The position numbers and the translations under genes were made by a program. A stretch of 64,000 nt of DNA from Harryflintia acetispora (GTDB taxonomy: Bacteria; Bacillota; Clostridia; Oscillospirales; Ruminococcaceae). Shown in pieces: positions 33,820-42,280 of the stretch. Where the stretch lies: positions 65,037-129,036 of the forward strand of contig SLUK01000010.1 in the NCBI GenBank assembly GCA_004340125.1, in the 5' to 3' direction. Below the pieces are notes generated by a model. It was given only the letters and a program-made list of their open reading frames with translations. It ran no database searches and was not told the origin of the DNA. Each line of letters begins with the position of its first letter. Within the stretch, counting starts at the first letter, position 1.

Positions 33820-33834
33820 ATGTTTAGTAAACAT
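33820..33834. promoter_or_regulatory. LacI operator candidate 2
   Basis: ATGTTTAGTAAACAT is an odd-centred perfect dyad right after the -10 box of the regulator gene, the expected place for autorepression. Confidence 0.65.
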
Positions 33835-33857
33835 TTTTCGTGAAAGAAGGAACACCG

Positions 33858-34868
33858 ATGCCGAATATTCGTGACGTAGCCGCTCGGGCCGGGGTCTCGA
33901 TCGCCACCGTATCGCGCATCCTCTCGGAGGACACCACCTACCGCACCCGCCCCGAAACCCGCGAGCGGGTCTATCAGGCTGTGCACGAACTCGGGTATCA
34001 ATACCGCTACATCACCCGCGACCCGAAGGTAGGCGCTCCCTCTTCCAAAAGGATCGGCTGCGTGCTGGCCGAGACGGTCGAAAAATATTCCGACCCGTAC
34101 TTCACCTCCATCCTCTCGGCGCTGGAAAACCGGATGATCGAGCATGGGTACGTGATCAGCGCGATTCGGAATTTGAAGGATTTGATGAATCCGAAGGTGC
34201 TTGAGGAGACCTTTTCACAGGGCCTTTGCGGGCTGGTGCTCATGGAACAGCTGCCCGACGAGATGTATGCCTATATCAAAGAGTACGTGCCCTATATCGT
34301 GGGGTGTGACACCCAATATCCGGAGCTCGACAACGTGGGGGTGGACAACTTCCGCGCCTGCTTCACCGCCTTTTCCTACCTGTTGGACCGGGGATACCGC
34401 AGAATCTGCTATATGGGCGGGGCGAGCTTGGAAAGATCGTTTCACGAAACCATCCCCGCCAGCGCCATCCATCTGGCGCTCTCGCTGCGGGGGATCCCTT
34501 TCGATCCCGATCTCATCGTTTACTGCGGCTGGGACCTCGAAAACTGCGCCGAGGAGACCCGCCGTATGCTCGACTCCGCCCATCCGCCCGACGCCTTCTT
34601 CGCCGGCAGCGACTCGATGGCCTCGGTCATCCTCAACCAGGCGCACAACATGGGGCGCAAGGTGCCTGACGAGGTCGGGGTGGTGGGGATCAACAACACC
34701 TCGTTTTCCGCCTATACCATTCCGCCGCTGACCACCATCTCGATCCCCACCCAGGACATCGGGATCGCCACGGCCGACCGGCTGGTCGCGCGGATGAACG
34801 GGGACACCTCGAACTGGCACGACCTGGTCTTTTCCACCGAGCTGATCGTTCGCGCCTCGACGAGGTAA
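33858..34868 (+). CDS. LacI-family transcriptional regulator of the alpha-galactoside operon
   Basis: A 336-residue repressor. The N-terminal LacI HTH (NIRDVAARAGVSIATVSRIL, residues ~2-22) and hinge precede a periplasmic-binding-like sensor domain (KRIGCVLAETVEKYSDPYFT to the C-terminus). The ATG at 33858 has AAGAAGGA 6 bp upstream; a GTG 18 bp earlier is less likely. It is divergent from melA and the importer genes, and dyads with a shared TTTAGTAAAC word lie in both promoters. This suggests it controls both itself and the operon, probably released by the imported galactoside. Confidence 0.92.
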   Translation: MPNIRDVAARAGVSIATVSRILSEDTTYRTRPETRERVYQAVHELGYQYRYITRDPKVGAPSSKRIGCVLAETVEKYSDPYFTSILSALENRMIEHGYVISAIRNLKDLMNPKVLEETFSQGLCGLVLMEQLPDEMYAYIKEYVPYIVGCDTQYPELDNVGVDNFRACFTAFSYLLDRGYRRICYMGGASLERSFHETIPASAIHLALSLRGIPFDPDLIVYCGWDLENCAEETRRMLDSAHPPDAFFAGSDSMASVILNQAHNMGRKVPDEVGVVGINNTSFSAYTIPPLTTISIPTQDIGIATADRLVARMNGDTSNWHDLVFSTELIVRASTR

Positions 34869-35197
34869 AGAGCGGCGGGGGATCTCCTGCCCATCAGACA
34901 TAGCCTGCTATTCAGGAAAAGCCTATAAACCCTATACCACGGGTTTATGGGCTTTTTTTTGCTGCGGTTTTCTTACGCCAAGGAGAAGCCGCCGCGAAAG
35001 ATTGAGACGACGCGCTGCCGGTAAATTACGGCAATAAAAAGAAACAAACTGCCAAAAGGCTAAAGATTGTGCAAGCCTTTGGACCGTGGTTTTATACTAT
35101 AATAAAGGAGCCGGGCAGGACCAATTTGTTCAATATGCTTTGGCCTGTCTACCCTGAAACGGGCAGAAACCTATTATTTTACCGAGGAGGAGAAAAA
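34869..35197. other. Intergenic region before importer 3
   Basis: About 330 bp. It holds the LacI-gene terminator (34921-34960) and, at 35093-35103, an AT-rich TATACTATAAT that could serve as the -10 region of the next operon. No gene is present. Confidence 0.5.
34921..34960 (+). terminator. Terminator of the lacI-type gene
   Basis: GCCTATAAACCC (34921-34932) pairs with GGGTTTATGGGC (34941-34952), followed by eight T. Confidence 0.9.
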
Positions 35198-36556
35198 ATG
35201 ACCAAGAAGATGGCGTTAATCATGGCTCTCATTATGGCGCTCAGCCTGACGTTCACCGCCTGCGGCAGTCCCGCCGTCCCCGACGGTTCCAGCGACCCCG
35301 GCGGCGCCGGGCAGACCCCCGCGTCTTCCGAGCCTGCGGCGCAAGCCGATGGAGACAAGATCGTTCTGGACGTTATGCATCGCTTTTCAGACGAACCCTT
35401 CAAGGGCTTCTTTGAAAGCATCACCCAGGATTGGCTCCAGAAGAACCCCGACACCGAGATCAATATGACCTTTACCGCCACCGATCCCTATGCCGAAAAG
35501 CTCACCATCCTGATGGCCTCCAACGACCCGCCCGATGTGTTTTTCAGCTTCCCCGGCGAATTCCTTAATAAGTTCGTGCGCGAGGGCCTGGTCTACGACC
35601 TGGCCGAAGAATACGAGAAGAACACCGCTTGGCAGGAGAACTATAATTCCGCCCTGCTGGAGCCGTTTCGCACCGAGGACGGCGCTCTGTACGGCCTGGA
35701 CTACGACCTGACCGTCAAGCTGTTCTTTTACAACATCGACATCTTCAACGAATACGGCTTGACCCCGCCCAAGACCTGGAATGAGCTCATCCACATCTGC
35801 GAGGTGCTGCAGAGCAACGGCGTGCTGCCCATCTCCGAGGGAGACGCCGACCAGTGGCCCGCCACCCACCTGCTGGCCATCCTGTTCCACGTCATGGTCC
35901 CGCAGGAGGTGCGGGATGTCGACTACAACCCCACCTCGGGCGAATGGACCGACCCCGCTTATCTTGATGCGCTGGCCAAGTACACCGAGCTTGCCCAGTA
36001 CATGAACGACGACATGGTCTCGATCACCCACGGCGTGGCCCGTATGGATTTCGCCACCGGCGGCTCGGGCATGGCGTTTTTGGAGTCCATCGAGATCACC
36101 AACGTGGAGGAGGACTCGGGCGGCAACCTCAACTACGGTATGTTCAAGTTCCCCACCATCCCCGGCGCGCCCGGCGACCAGGATATGCTGCTGGGTTCCC
36201 CCGAAGGCTTCTCCATGTCCTCCAAGTGCGAACATCCCGAAAAGGCTCTGGATTACCTCGGTTACATAACCGGGCCTGAGGTGGGCAAGCGCATGAGCAG
36301 CGAAATCGGCTGGTTCAACGCCTCGAAGGGCTCCCTGGACAAGGCGACCGCGCCCCAGATGCTCAGCGACGTGTACGACCTGCTGATGGGGACCAAGGGC
36401 CTGGTCAACTGGATCGACAACGAATGTCACACCCTGCTGCGCGACGTATTCTATTCCCGTACGCAGGAATTCCTCAACGGCACCATGTCCGCCGAGGAGT
36501 ACATGGGGCTGATCCAGGCCGCTGCCGCCGAGGCAAAAACAGAGATGGGCGGCTGA
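35198..36556 (+). CDS. ABC transporter substrate-binding lipoprotein (CUT1 type)
   Basis: A 452-residue extracellular binding protein. The signal peptide ends at lipobox LTFTAC (~22), with a Gly/Ser/Pro-rich linker (~24-48) and a sugar-binding-type domain (KIVLDVMHRFSDEPFKGFFE onward). ATG 35198 follows GAGGAGG. It heads an operon of two permeases and a UroD-like methyltransferase, so its ligand may be a methylated compound instead of a plain sugar. Confidence 0.9.
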   Translation: MTKKMALIMALIMALSLTFTACGSPAVPDGSSDPGGAGQTPASSEPAAQADGDKIVLDVMHRFSDEPFKGFFESITQDWLQKNPDTEINMTFTATDPYAEKLTILMASNDPPDVFFSFPGEFLNKFVREGLVYDLAEEYEKNTAWQENYNSALLEPFRTEDGALYGLDYDLTVKLFFYNIDIFNEYGLTPPKTWNELIHICEVLQSNGVLPISEGDADQWPATHLLAILFHVMVPQEVRDVDYNPTSGEWTDPAYLDALAKYTELAQYMNDDMVSITHGVARMDFATGGSGMAFLESIEITNVEEDSGGNLNYGMFKFPTIPGAPGDQDMLLGSPEGFSMSSKCEHPEKALDYLGYITGPEVGKRMSSEIGWFNASKGSLDKATAPQMLSDVYDLLMGTKGLVNWIDNECHTLLRDVFYSRTQEFLNGTMSAEEYMGLIQAAAAEAKTEMGG

Positions 36557-36631
36557 TCCCGGTCAATGAGCTTATCCGGAGCAGGGCCGGCGGCGGCCCT
36601 GCTCTCCTCGCTATTTTCTAAGGAAACGGGT

Positions 36632-37516
36632 GTGAATTTTATGCGCGTCAAGTGGTATGTGCCCTATCTGTTTGTGCTTCCTGCTTTTTTACTGATCGTC
36701 GTAGTGCTCTACAACCCCATTGTGCAAAACATGTACACCAGCTTGTTCAGCACGGCCGCCTTCTCTTCCCAGCCCCGGTTCGTGGGGCTCCAGAACTACG
36801 CCTCCTTCTTTTCCGACGCCAACCTGCTGACCGCCTTTCGCAACAATATCTATTATGGGATCACCTGTATCGTCTTCCAGTGCGGGCTGGGCCTTGTACT
36901 GGCCATCATCATGGAAAGCAAGCTGATCCGCAACCACAGCGGTTTTTTCCGCACGGTCTATTTTATCCCCAGCGTCATCTCGATTACCGCGGCGGCGCTG
37001 CTTTGGAAGTTCATCTACCAGTCGCGCGGCGGGCTGCTCAACACTGTCCTGGCCACCTTGGGCCTCGAGCAGTTCCAGCATGCGTGGCTGGGCGAGGCGA
37101 ACCTCGCCATCTGGGCCATCATCCTCATGGCGCAGTGGCAATACATGGGGTACTACTGCATGCTGCTGATCGTCTCGATCCAGAAGATCCCCGAGGACAT
37201 GTACGAATCGGCCTCGATCGACGGCGCCAACGGCTTCCAAAAGGCCATTTACATCACCATCCCCGCCATCCGGGAGATGATCCTGGTGGTGACGGTGATC
37301 GATGTGATCGGCTGCCTCAAGGTGTTTACCGAGGTCTATGTCATGACGTTGGGCGGCCCGGGCTATGCCAGCCATACGGTGGGAACCCTGCTGTACCAGT
37401 ACGCCTTTATCTACAACAAGATGGGCTATGCCGCGGCGATCGGGACCGTGATGTTCGTCATCATGCTGCTGCTGTCCATGCTGCAGCTGCGCATTTCCGG
37501 TTCCGGCAAACAGTGA
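36632..37516 (+). CDS. ABC transporter permease (CUT1, MalF/UgpA-like)
   Basis: A ~294-residue permease with six predicted helices and the EAA loop YESASIDGANGFQKAIYITI (~200-220). The GTG at 36632 has AAGGA 7 bp upstream; ATG 36641 is an alternative start. It follows the binding-protein gene and precedes the MalG-like gene by 12 bp. Confidence 0.9.
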   Translation: MNFMRVKWYVPYLFVLPAFLLIVVVLYNPIVQNMYTSLFSTAAFSSQPRFVGLQNYASFFSDANLLTAFRNNIYYGITCIVFQCGLGLVLAIIMESKLIRNHSGFFRTVYFIPSVISITAAALLWKFIYQSRGGLLNTVLATLGLEQFQHAWLGEANLAIWAIILMAQWQYMGYYCMLLIVSIQKIPEDMYESASIDGANGFQKAIYITIPAIREMILVVTVIDVIGCLKVFTEVYVMTLGGPGYASHTVGTLLYQYAFIYNKMGYAAAIGTVMFVIMLLLSMLQLRISGSGKQ

Positions 37517-37528
37517 GGAGGTCGCGTA

Positions 37529-38362
37529 ATGGGTAAAAACAGATCAGCCTTTTGGGCAAAGTTTTTCAGCTATTTGGTTCTCGGCCTGATCGCGGCCCTG
37601 ATTTTGATCCCCTTGCTGTGGGGGGTGCTCAATTCCTTTAAGACCAACGACGAGTTTTTTAAAAACTCCCTGGCCCTGCCCAAGGAATGGATGTTCAGCA
37701 ACTACGCCACCGCCTGGCAGTCCGGTATATCGGACTATATGCTCAACAGCTTTGTCGTCACCATCATCTCGGTGCTGCTCATCTGCTTCGTGGCTTCCTT
37801 GGCCTCCTACGGCCTCTCCCGGTTCCAGTTCCCCTTCCGGGAAGTGATTTTCTATTCCATCCTCGGCGGGCTGATGGTGTCGGAATATTGCATCATTATC
37901 CCGCTGTATAACATGTTCGCCGCTGCCGGCCTGCGCAACACCCACATCGCGCTGTACATCGCCTATGTCACGCTGCAGACGCCGTTCTCCGTTTTCCTCA
38001 TGCGCTCCTATTTCCTCTCGCTGTCCAAGGACATCGAGGAGGCGGCCTTCATCGACGGGTGCAGCATCCTGGGGATCTTTTTTAGGATCGTGGTGCCCAT
38101 CTGCCGGCCGATCATCTTTTCCTGCGCCATCGTGAGCGCGGTATCGGTGTGGAATGAATTCATGTTCGCCATGGTGTTCATCGACAGCCAGTCGCTCATG
38201 ACGGTGCCGCTCGGATTACAGACCTTCCAGGGGCAATACGCCTCGCGCTGGTGCATCACTCTGGCGGCCTGCGTCATCAGCTCCCTGCCGCTGCTGCTGA
38301 CCTTCCTGCTGGCACAAAAGCAATTCGTGCGCGGACTTGCCGCCGGCAGCGTCAAGGAATAA
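37529..38362 (+). CDS. ABC transporter permease (CUT1, MalG/UgpE-like)
   Basis: A 277-residue permease with six predicted helices. The EAA loop is EEAAFIDGCSILGIFFRIVV (~172-192), and the usual C-terminus KQFVRGLAAGSVKE is present. The ATG has GAGGAGG upstream. The next gene, a UroD-like protein, starts 52 bp later in the same operon. Confidence 0.92.
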   Translation: MGKNRSAFWAKFFSYLVLGLIAALILIPLLWGVLNSFKTNDEFFKNSLALPKEWMFSNYATAWQSGISDYMLNSFVVTIISVLLICFVASLASYGLSRFQFPFREVIFYSILGGLMVSEYCIIIPLYNMFAAAGLRNTHIALYIAYVTLQTPFSVFLMRSYFLSLSKDIEEAAFIDGCSILGIFFRIVVPICRPIIFSCAIVSAVSVWNEFMFAMVFIDSQSLMTVPLGLQTFQGQYASRWCITLAACVISSLPLLLTFLLAQKQFVRGLAAGSVKE

Positions 38363-38413
38363 AACGCCCGTCCCCGCACGGCGGCGCGATAAGGAAAAAA
38401 GGAGGTCTTTATC

Positions 38414-39427
38414 ATGAACCTTACCCCCAAACAGGAATTTCTCAAAGTTTATAACCATGAAAGCATCCCGGCCGTCCCCGGCATGGAGATAGAATTTCAG
38501 CTCTATCGCGAATACGCCGGGGAGTGGCCGGTGGTGGGCGAAGAGATGGCCAAGCTATCTCCCAAGGAAAGGGAGCTGGCGCATGGGCACAACGCCGAAA
38601 TCATGATCCGCGCGGCCGAGGCCTGCCATCATAACGCCCTCAAGGACATCGGCGGATATTGGGAAATCTCTCCCGGCAAGGCCGCCGACCTGTACATGCC
38701 AACGCTCTCGGACCGCCTCGCCCATCTGCGGGCCCTGCGCAAGGAGGCGGGCAACGACTACTTCATCTTCGGCACCGTCTATCTGCCGCTGAGCATCCCG
38801 TTTTTCGGCGACCTCACCGCCTATTCCATGGAGCTGATCGAGGAGCCGGAAAAGTGCAAGCAGCGCTCGATGGACGAGGTGCGCCACATGCTGGAGATTC
38901 AGGAGCAGCTGCTCGAGGCGGGGGCAGACGGGCTGATCGACGACTGCGACCTCGCCTTCAACACCGGCACCTTTCTTTCCCCCGAGATGATGGACCAGTT
39001 CTTTTTCCCCGCCTTCAGAGTGTGGACCGAGGCCTGCCGCAAGGCAGGCGTGCCCTGCATCTGGCACAGCGATGGGAATTTAAACGGCATCTTCGACCGA
39101 ATCCTGGAAAGCGGAGTGGGCGGGCTGCACTGTATAGATCCCCTGGCCAATATGGACATCGCGCAGCTCAAGCTCCGCAGCCGCGGCAAGCTGACCCTGA
39201 TCGGGAACATCGACTGTTCGATCATCCACATGGGCACCCCGCAGCAGTGCTATGAAAAGGCCACCGAAATCCTTACCGCGGTGCGGGAGTCGGAGCCCTC
39301 CGGACATGTCTTTTCCAGCTGCAACACCATCTTCCTCGGCATGCCCAAGGAAAATTACGACGCGGTCATCGCCGCGCGCCTGGACTTCAATAAAAAGCTG
39401 CGGGCCGAAGCAAAGGCCGAGCACTAG
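38414..39427 (+). CDS. Uroporphyrinogen decarboxylase-family protein (putative corrinoid-linked methyltransferase)
   Basis: A 337-residue TIM-barrel protein of the UroD/MtaA/CmuA superfamily (MNLTPKQEFLKVYNHESIPA start; GLHCIDPLANMDIAQLK and LIGNIDCSIIHMGTPQQC near the C-terminus). In zinc methyltransferases of this family the motif His-x-Cys and a distal Cys bind zinc. Here the first motif is HSD (CIWHSDGNLNG), with Cys replaced by Asp, but SSCNTIFL keeps the distal Cys. It may therefore bind a substrate methyl group differently from the paralogue at 44035. The gene is in the importer operon and next to the corrinoid protein genes. Confidence 0.8.
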   Translation: MNLTPKQEFLKVYNHESIPAVPGMEIEFQLYREYAGEWPVVGEEMAKLSPKERELAHGHNAEIMIRAAEACHHNALKDIGGYWEISPGKAADLYMPTLSDRLAHLRALRKEAGNDYFIFGTVYLPLSIPFFGDLTAYSMELIEEPEKCKQRSMDEVRHMLEIQEQLLEAGADGLIDDCDLAFNTGTFLSPEMMDQFFFPAFRVWTEACRKAGVPCIWHSDGNLNGIFDRILESGVGGLHCIDPLANMDIAQLKLRSRGKLTLIGNIDCSIIHMGTPQQCYEKATEILTAVRESEPSGHVFSSCNTIFLGMPKENYDAVIAARLDFNKKLRAEAKAEH

Positions 39428-39442
39428 CTTCCTGTCCCATCA

Positions 39443-39492
39443 AAAAACACCCTGCCGGCGCCAAGGCCTTGGCGCCGGCAGGGTGTTTTTTT
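39443..39492. terminator. Very long bidirectional terminator
   Basis: A perfect 24-bp inverted repeat without a loop (39443-39466 with 39467-39490) starting AAAAACACCCTGCC, ending in a T run. It is shared by the convergent UroD-like and DUF1638 genes. Confidence 0.92.
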
Positions 39493-39496
39493 GAGG

Positions 39497-40303
39497 TCAG
39501 CACATGCTGTTGAGACTAATCACGGGACCTGTCATACCGAGGCTGTCGTCCGGAGCCACACTGGTCAGTTCCGTGGTGCCCGGAACCAGGGCGATTTTTT
39601 GACCCGGCGGGCAGACAAAGACCTCGTCCTCCGGCCAGCGGCCGCTGAGCAGCAGCTCGAGCAGGCGGCTGCTGCCAGGAACCGCCTCGTAATTCCAGCC
39701 AAAGCGCTCCGCGGCCTGGCGGGCAAATATGCGGTACCGTTCCCAGTCCCCGGGGATATCCGGCTGGAGGAACAGGGCGTTTTGATAGCGGGACATCCAG
39801 CCGTCCTCGCATTCGACGAGATAGGCGGCGTTGTCCTCTCCGTAAAGAGCGCGGTAGTGCTCATAGCGCCTTTGATAGTATTCCTCGCAGGGCACGTCTC
39901 CGAAATCAATCCAGCCCGGGCTGTACCAATAGATCCCCTCCCGGGAATCGAAGTACGCCCGGTAGCGTTTTTTCGCGCCCAGCAGCACGCCGATACAATC
40001 GTCGCACCGGGGCACCGCCAGCGGCAGGGTGGAGGAGACCAGGCCGCATACCCCGCCTCCGCAAAGGCCATAGGTTAATACGATGGCGTCGAAGCGCTCC
40101 CTCTCTTTCTGCTGGGCCTCCAGCAGCCCGATCTGCTCCTGCAGCCGGCGGCGCAACTGGTCCGGCGTGTTGTGCAGCCCCTGCGGCAGCCAGGTCACCG
40201 TACAGGGGCAGGGGCTTTGAGAAAGGGCGAAGGAGAGCTCCCTGCTGTAGACCTGGCAGGCGATAACCGCCAACCGGAGGACGGGGGGATTCAAGCCCGG
40301 CAC
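39497..40303 (-). CDS. DUF1638 domain protein
   Basis: A ~268-residue protein. The N-terminal strand LRLAVIACQVYSREL and the core DAIVLTYGLCGGGVCGL with PRCDDCIGVLLG are typical of DUF1638, whose genes often accompany corrinoid methyltransferase systems. Clustered Cys residues (GLCGGG, RCDDC) suggest a metal or corrinoid-related role, not established. The GTG at 40303 has GGAGG 10 bp upstream and overlaps the corrinoid protein gene by 13 bp, so the two are translationally coupled. Confidence 0.8.
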   Translation of the reverse strand: MPGLNPPVLRLAVIACQVYSRELSFALSQSPCPCTVTWLPQGLHNTPDQLRRRLQEQIGLLEAQQKERERFDAIVLTYGLCGGGVCGLVSSTLPLAVPRCDDCIGVLLGAKKRYRAYFDSREGIYWYSPGWIDFGDVPCEEYYQRRYEHYRALYGEDNAAYLVECEDGWMSRYQNALFLQPDIPGDWERYRIFARQAAERFGWNYEAVPGSSRLLELLLSGRWPEDEVFVCPPGQKIALVPGTTELTSVAPDDSLGMTGPVISLNSMC

Positions 40304-40929
40304 AGCCGCAGGGCCTCCTCGGCACAGGTCGCCGCGTCGGGGGTATAGCAATCGGCCCCCACCGAGTCGGCAAAGGCCTGGGTGACCGGCGCTCCGCCCA
40401 CCATAAACTTGACCTTTTCGCGCAGGCCTGCATCCCGCAATGCCTGCTCGACCGATTTCATTTCCGTCATAGTGGTGGTCAGCAGGGCGCTGCAGCAGAC
40501 GATGTCCGCGTCATGCTCCTGCGCCGCCTTTACGAACTGCTCGGCGCTGACGTTCACCCCCAGGTCCACCACCTGAAACCCTTTCCCCTCCAGCATGAGC
40601 TTGACCAGGTTCTTGCCAATGTCGTGGAGGTCCCCCTTCACCGTGCCGAGGATCACGCAGCCAGCGGACTCCACCCCCATCGCGGCCAGATGGGGCTTGA
40701 GCACGGCTATCCCGTTGTTCATGGCCCGCGCGGCGATGAGGACTTCGGGAACAAAGACCTCGTTGTTTCTAAATTTCTCCCCAATCACATCCATGCCCGC
40801 CAGCAGCCCCTGCTCCAGTATATCCTTGGGGGAACACCCATTTTCCAGGGCCTGCTGTACTTTTTCCTTTACCAGCGGAGCACGGCCCTTCTGCAGCAGC
40901 TCGCTGATCTCCAGCATGATATCGTCCAT
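40291..40929 (-). CDS. Corrinoid (B12-binding) methyltransferase protein
   Basis: A 212-residue protein of the MtaC/MtbC/MttC type that carries the methyl group on cobalamin. It has an N-terminal helical cap (~1-85, LEISELLQKGRAPLVKEKVQ) and a C-terminal cobalamin-binding Rossmann domain with the base-off motif GDLHDIGKNL (DxHxxG, His lower ligand) and VGGAPVT. The ATG at 40929 has GGGAGG 6 bp upstream. It accepts the methyl from one UroD-like protein or another methyltransferase and hands it to the second. Confidence 0.93.
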   Translation of the reverse strand: MDDIMLEISELLQKGRAPLVKEKVQQALENGCSPKDILEQGLLAGMDVIGEKFRNNEVFVPEVLIAARAMNNGIAVLKPHLAAMGVESAGCVILGTVKGDLHDIGKNLVKLMLEGKGFQVVDLGVNVSAEQFVKAAQEHDADIVCCSALLTTTMTEMKSVEQALRDAGLREKVKFMVGGAPVTQAFADSVGADCYTPDAATCAEEALRLCRA

Positions 40930-41019
40930 TCCGATCCTCCCTTTCCATACCGTTTGACGATATAAGTTTACCTTTTCGCATCCGGTCAATGCTTGCATTA
41001 TCTTTTGCCTTTTGGGAGA

Positions 41020-42240
41020 TTATTTATCGATTTCCCCCCGGGAATCCCGGAAGGCCTTGGGGGACATGCCGACGAAGCGCTTAAAGACCTTGGTAAAATA
41101 GCTTTGGTCCTCGAACCCGCATAAATTGGCGATATCGATCAGCCGGGCGTTGCCATCCAGCAGCATCATCTTGCTCTTCTCAACGCGCACCTTGTTGATA
41201 TAATGCGAGAGATGGTAGCCGCTCTCTTCTCGGAAGATGCTGCTGAGGTAAGACTTGCTCAGGTATACGCTGCCGGCGATCTCATCCAGCGTCAGCTTCT
41301 TGTCATAATTGTTTTTGACATATTCCATTACCTTGAACACCACGTCGGAGTGCTTGACCTGGGAGAAGTCGAACGAATAGCTGATGAACCGGTGCATGAT
41401 CCCGGTGATCCAGACGCTCAGGTCCTCCATGCTGTCCATCTGCTCGATCGCGCGGATATAGCTGGTGTTGCAGCAGAATATCTCATTGATGTCGGCCCCC
41501 GCATCGATGGCCGCGCGGGAGAGCAGCACCACCAGCTCCATGATCCTGGCCTTGCTCTGCTCCAGGTCGAATTCACTGGCCAGAAAGACCTGGCCCAGCA
41601 GCTGGTTGAGCAGCAGCTTGGAGCCGTCCTTGTCCCGCTGGCGGATGAACTGCTGAAGCTGCCGTTCATACTCGATGGGATAGCTGTGGCCCTCGTCCCG
41701 GCGGTAAAGGGTCTGCACATTATAGAGGGTCTTGAGAATCTCCTCCTGCTCGTAGATAAAGGAGCCGACCTTTCCATGAGGCACCCCGCAGGCGTGCGCC
41801 GCCACCGAGGAGAGCACCGCTACCAGATCGTTGACCCGTGCCGTGGAAAAATTGGGCAGGCCGGCGGTGCGCTCCCGCACGGCATCGTCGGGGATGTCCG
41901 CCAGGTTGTCCTCCAGCGGGCCCATGACCAGCGGCCCCGCCACGATGGCCCCGCACAGCTCCCCCTGCTCGCAGGAGATGGACGAGGCCGCAAAGACGAG
42001 GCCCATCGGGCAGTAATAGACATAGCTGCCGTTCCAGCGGTAGGCCTCGCTCGCCCCGTAGAGATAGGTGTTGATGATGTCCCGGCGCTCATGCCGGCAT
42101 TGCCCGCAGAAAAACAGGCGCTCCTCACACGTTTCCACCAGGCGCTCTTCCCTTGTGTCCACCACCACGCACTGCACCCCGCAGAGGTTTTCAAAATGCC
42201 TGGCGCACTGGAGAACGCGCTCCTGCAGCTCCTTTTGCAT
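41020..42240 (-). CDS. PocR-domain AraC-family regulator
   Basis: A 406-residue regulator. The N-terminal PocR sensory domain (~10-165) is Cys-rich (FFCGQCRHERRD, YYCPMGL); a linker and a C-terminal AraC DNA-binding domain follow (YVKNNYDKKLTLDEIAGSVY onward, ~310-400). PocR domains sense small C1/diol-type ligands or corrinoid-dependent substrates. The ATG at 42240 has GGAGG 7 bp upstream. It lies between the corrinoid protein and the activator and probably controls the whole cluster. Confidence 0.9.
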   Translation of the reverse strand: MQKELQERVLQCARHFENLCGVQCVVVDTREERLVETCEERLFFCGQCRHERRDIINTYLYGASEAYRWNGSYVYYCPMGLVFAASSISCEQGELCGAIVAGPLVMGPLEDNLADIPDDAVRERTAGLPNFSTARVNDLVAVLSSVAAHACGVPHGKVGSFIYEQEEILKTLYNVQTLYRRDEGHSYPIEYERQLQQFIRQRDKDGSKLLLNQLLGQVFLASEFDLEQSKARIMELVVLLSRAAIDAGADINEIFCCNTSYIRAIEQMDSMEDLSVWITGIMHRFISYSFDFSQVKHSDVVFKVMEYVKNNYDKKLTLDEIAGSVYLSKSYLSSIFREESGYHLSHYINKVRVEKSKMMLLDGNARLIDIANLCGFEDQSYFTKVFKRFVGMSPKAFRDSRGEIDK

Positions 42241-42280
42241 GCCCTTTCCTCCTCTCCCTGTGCTCATCCCGCCGGCGGGA

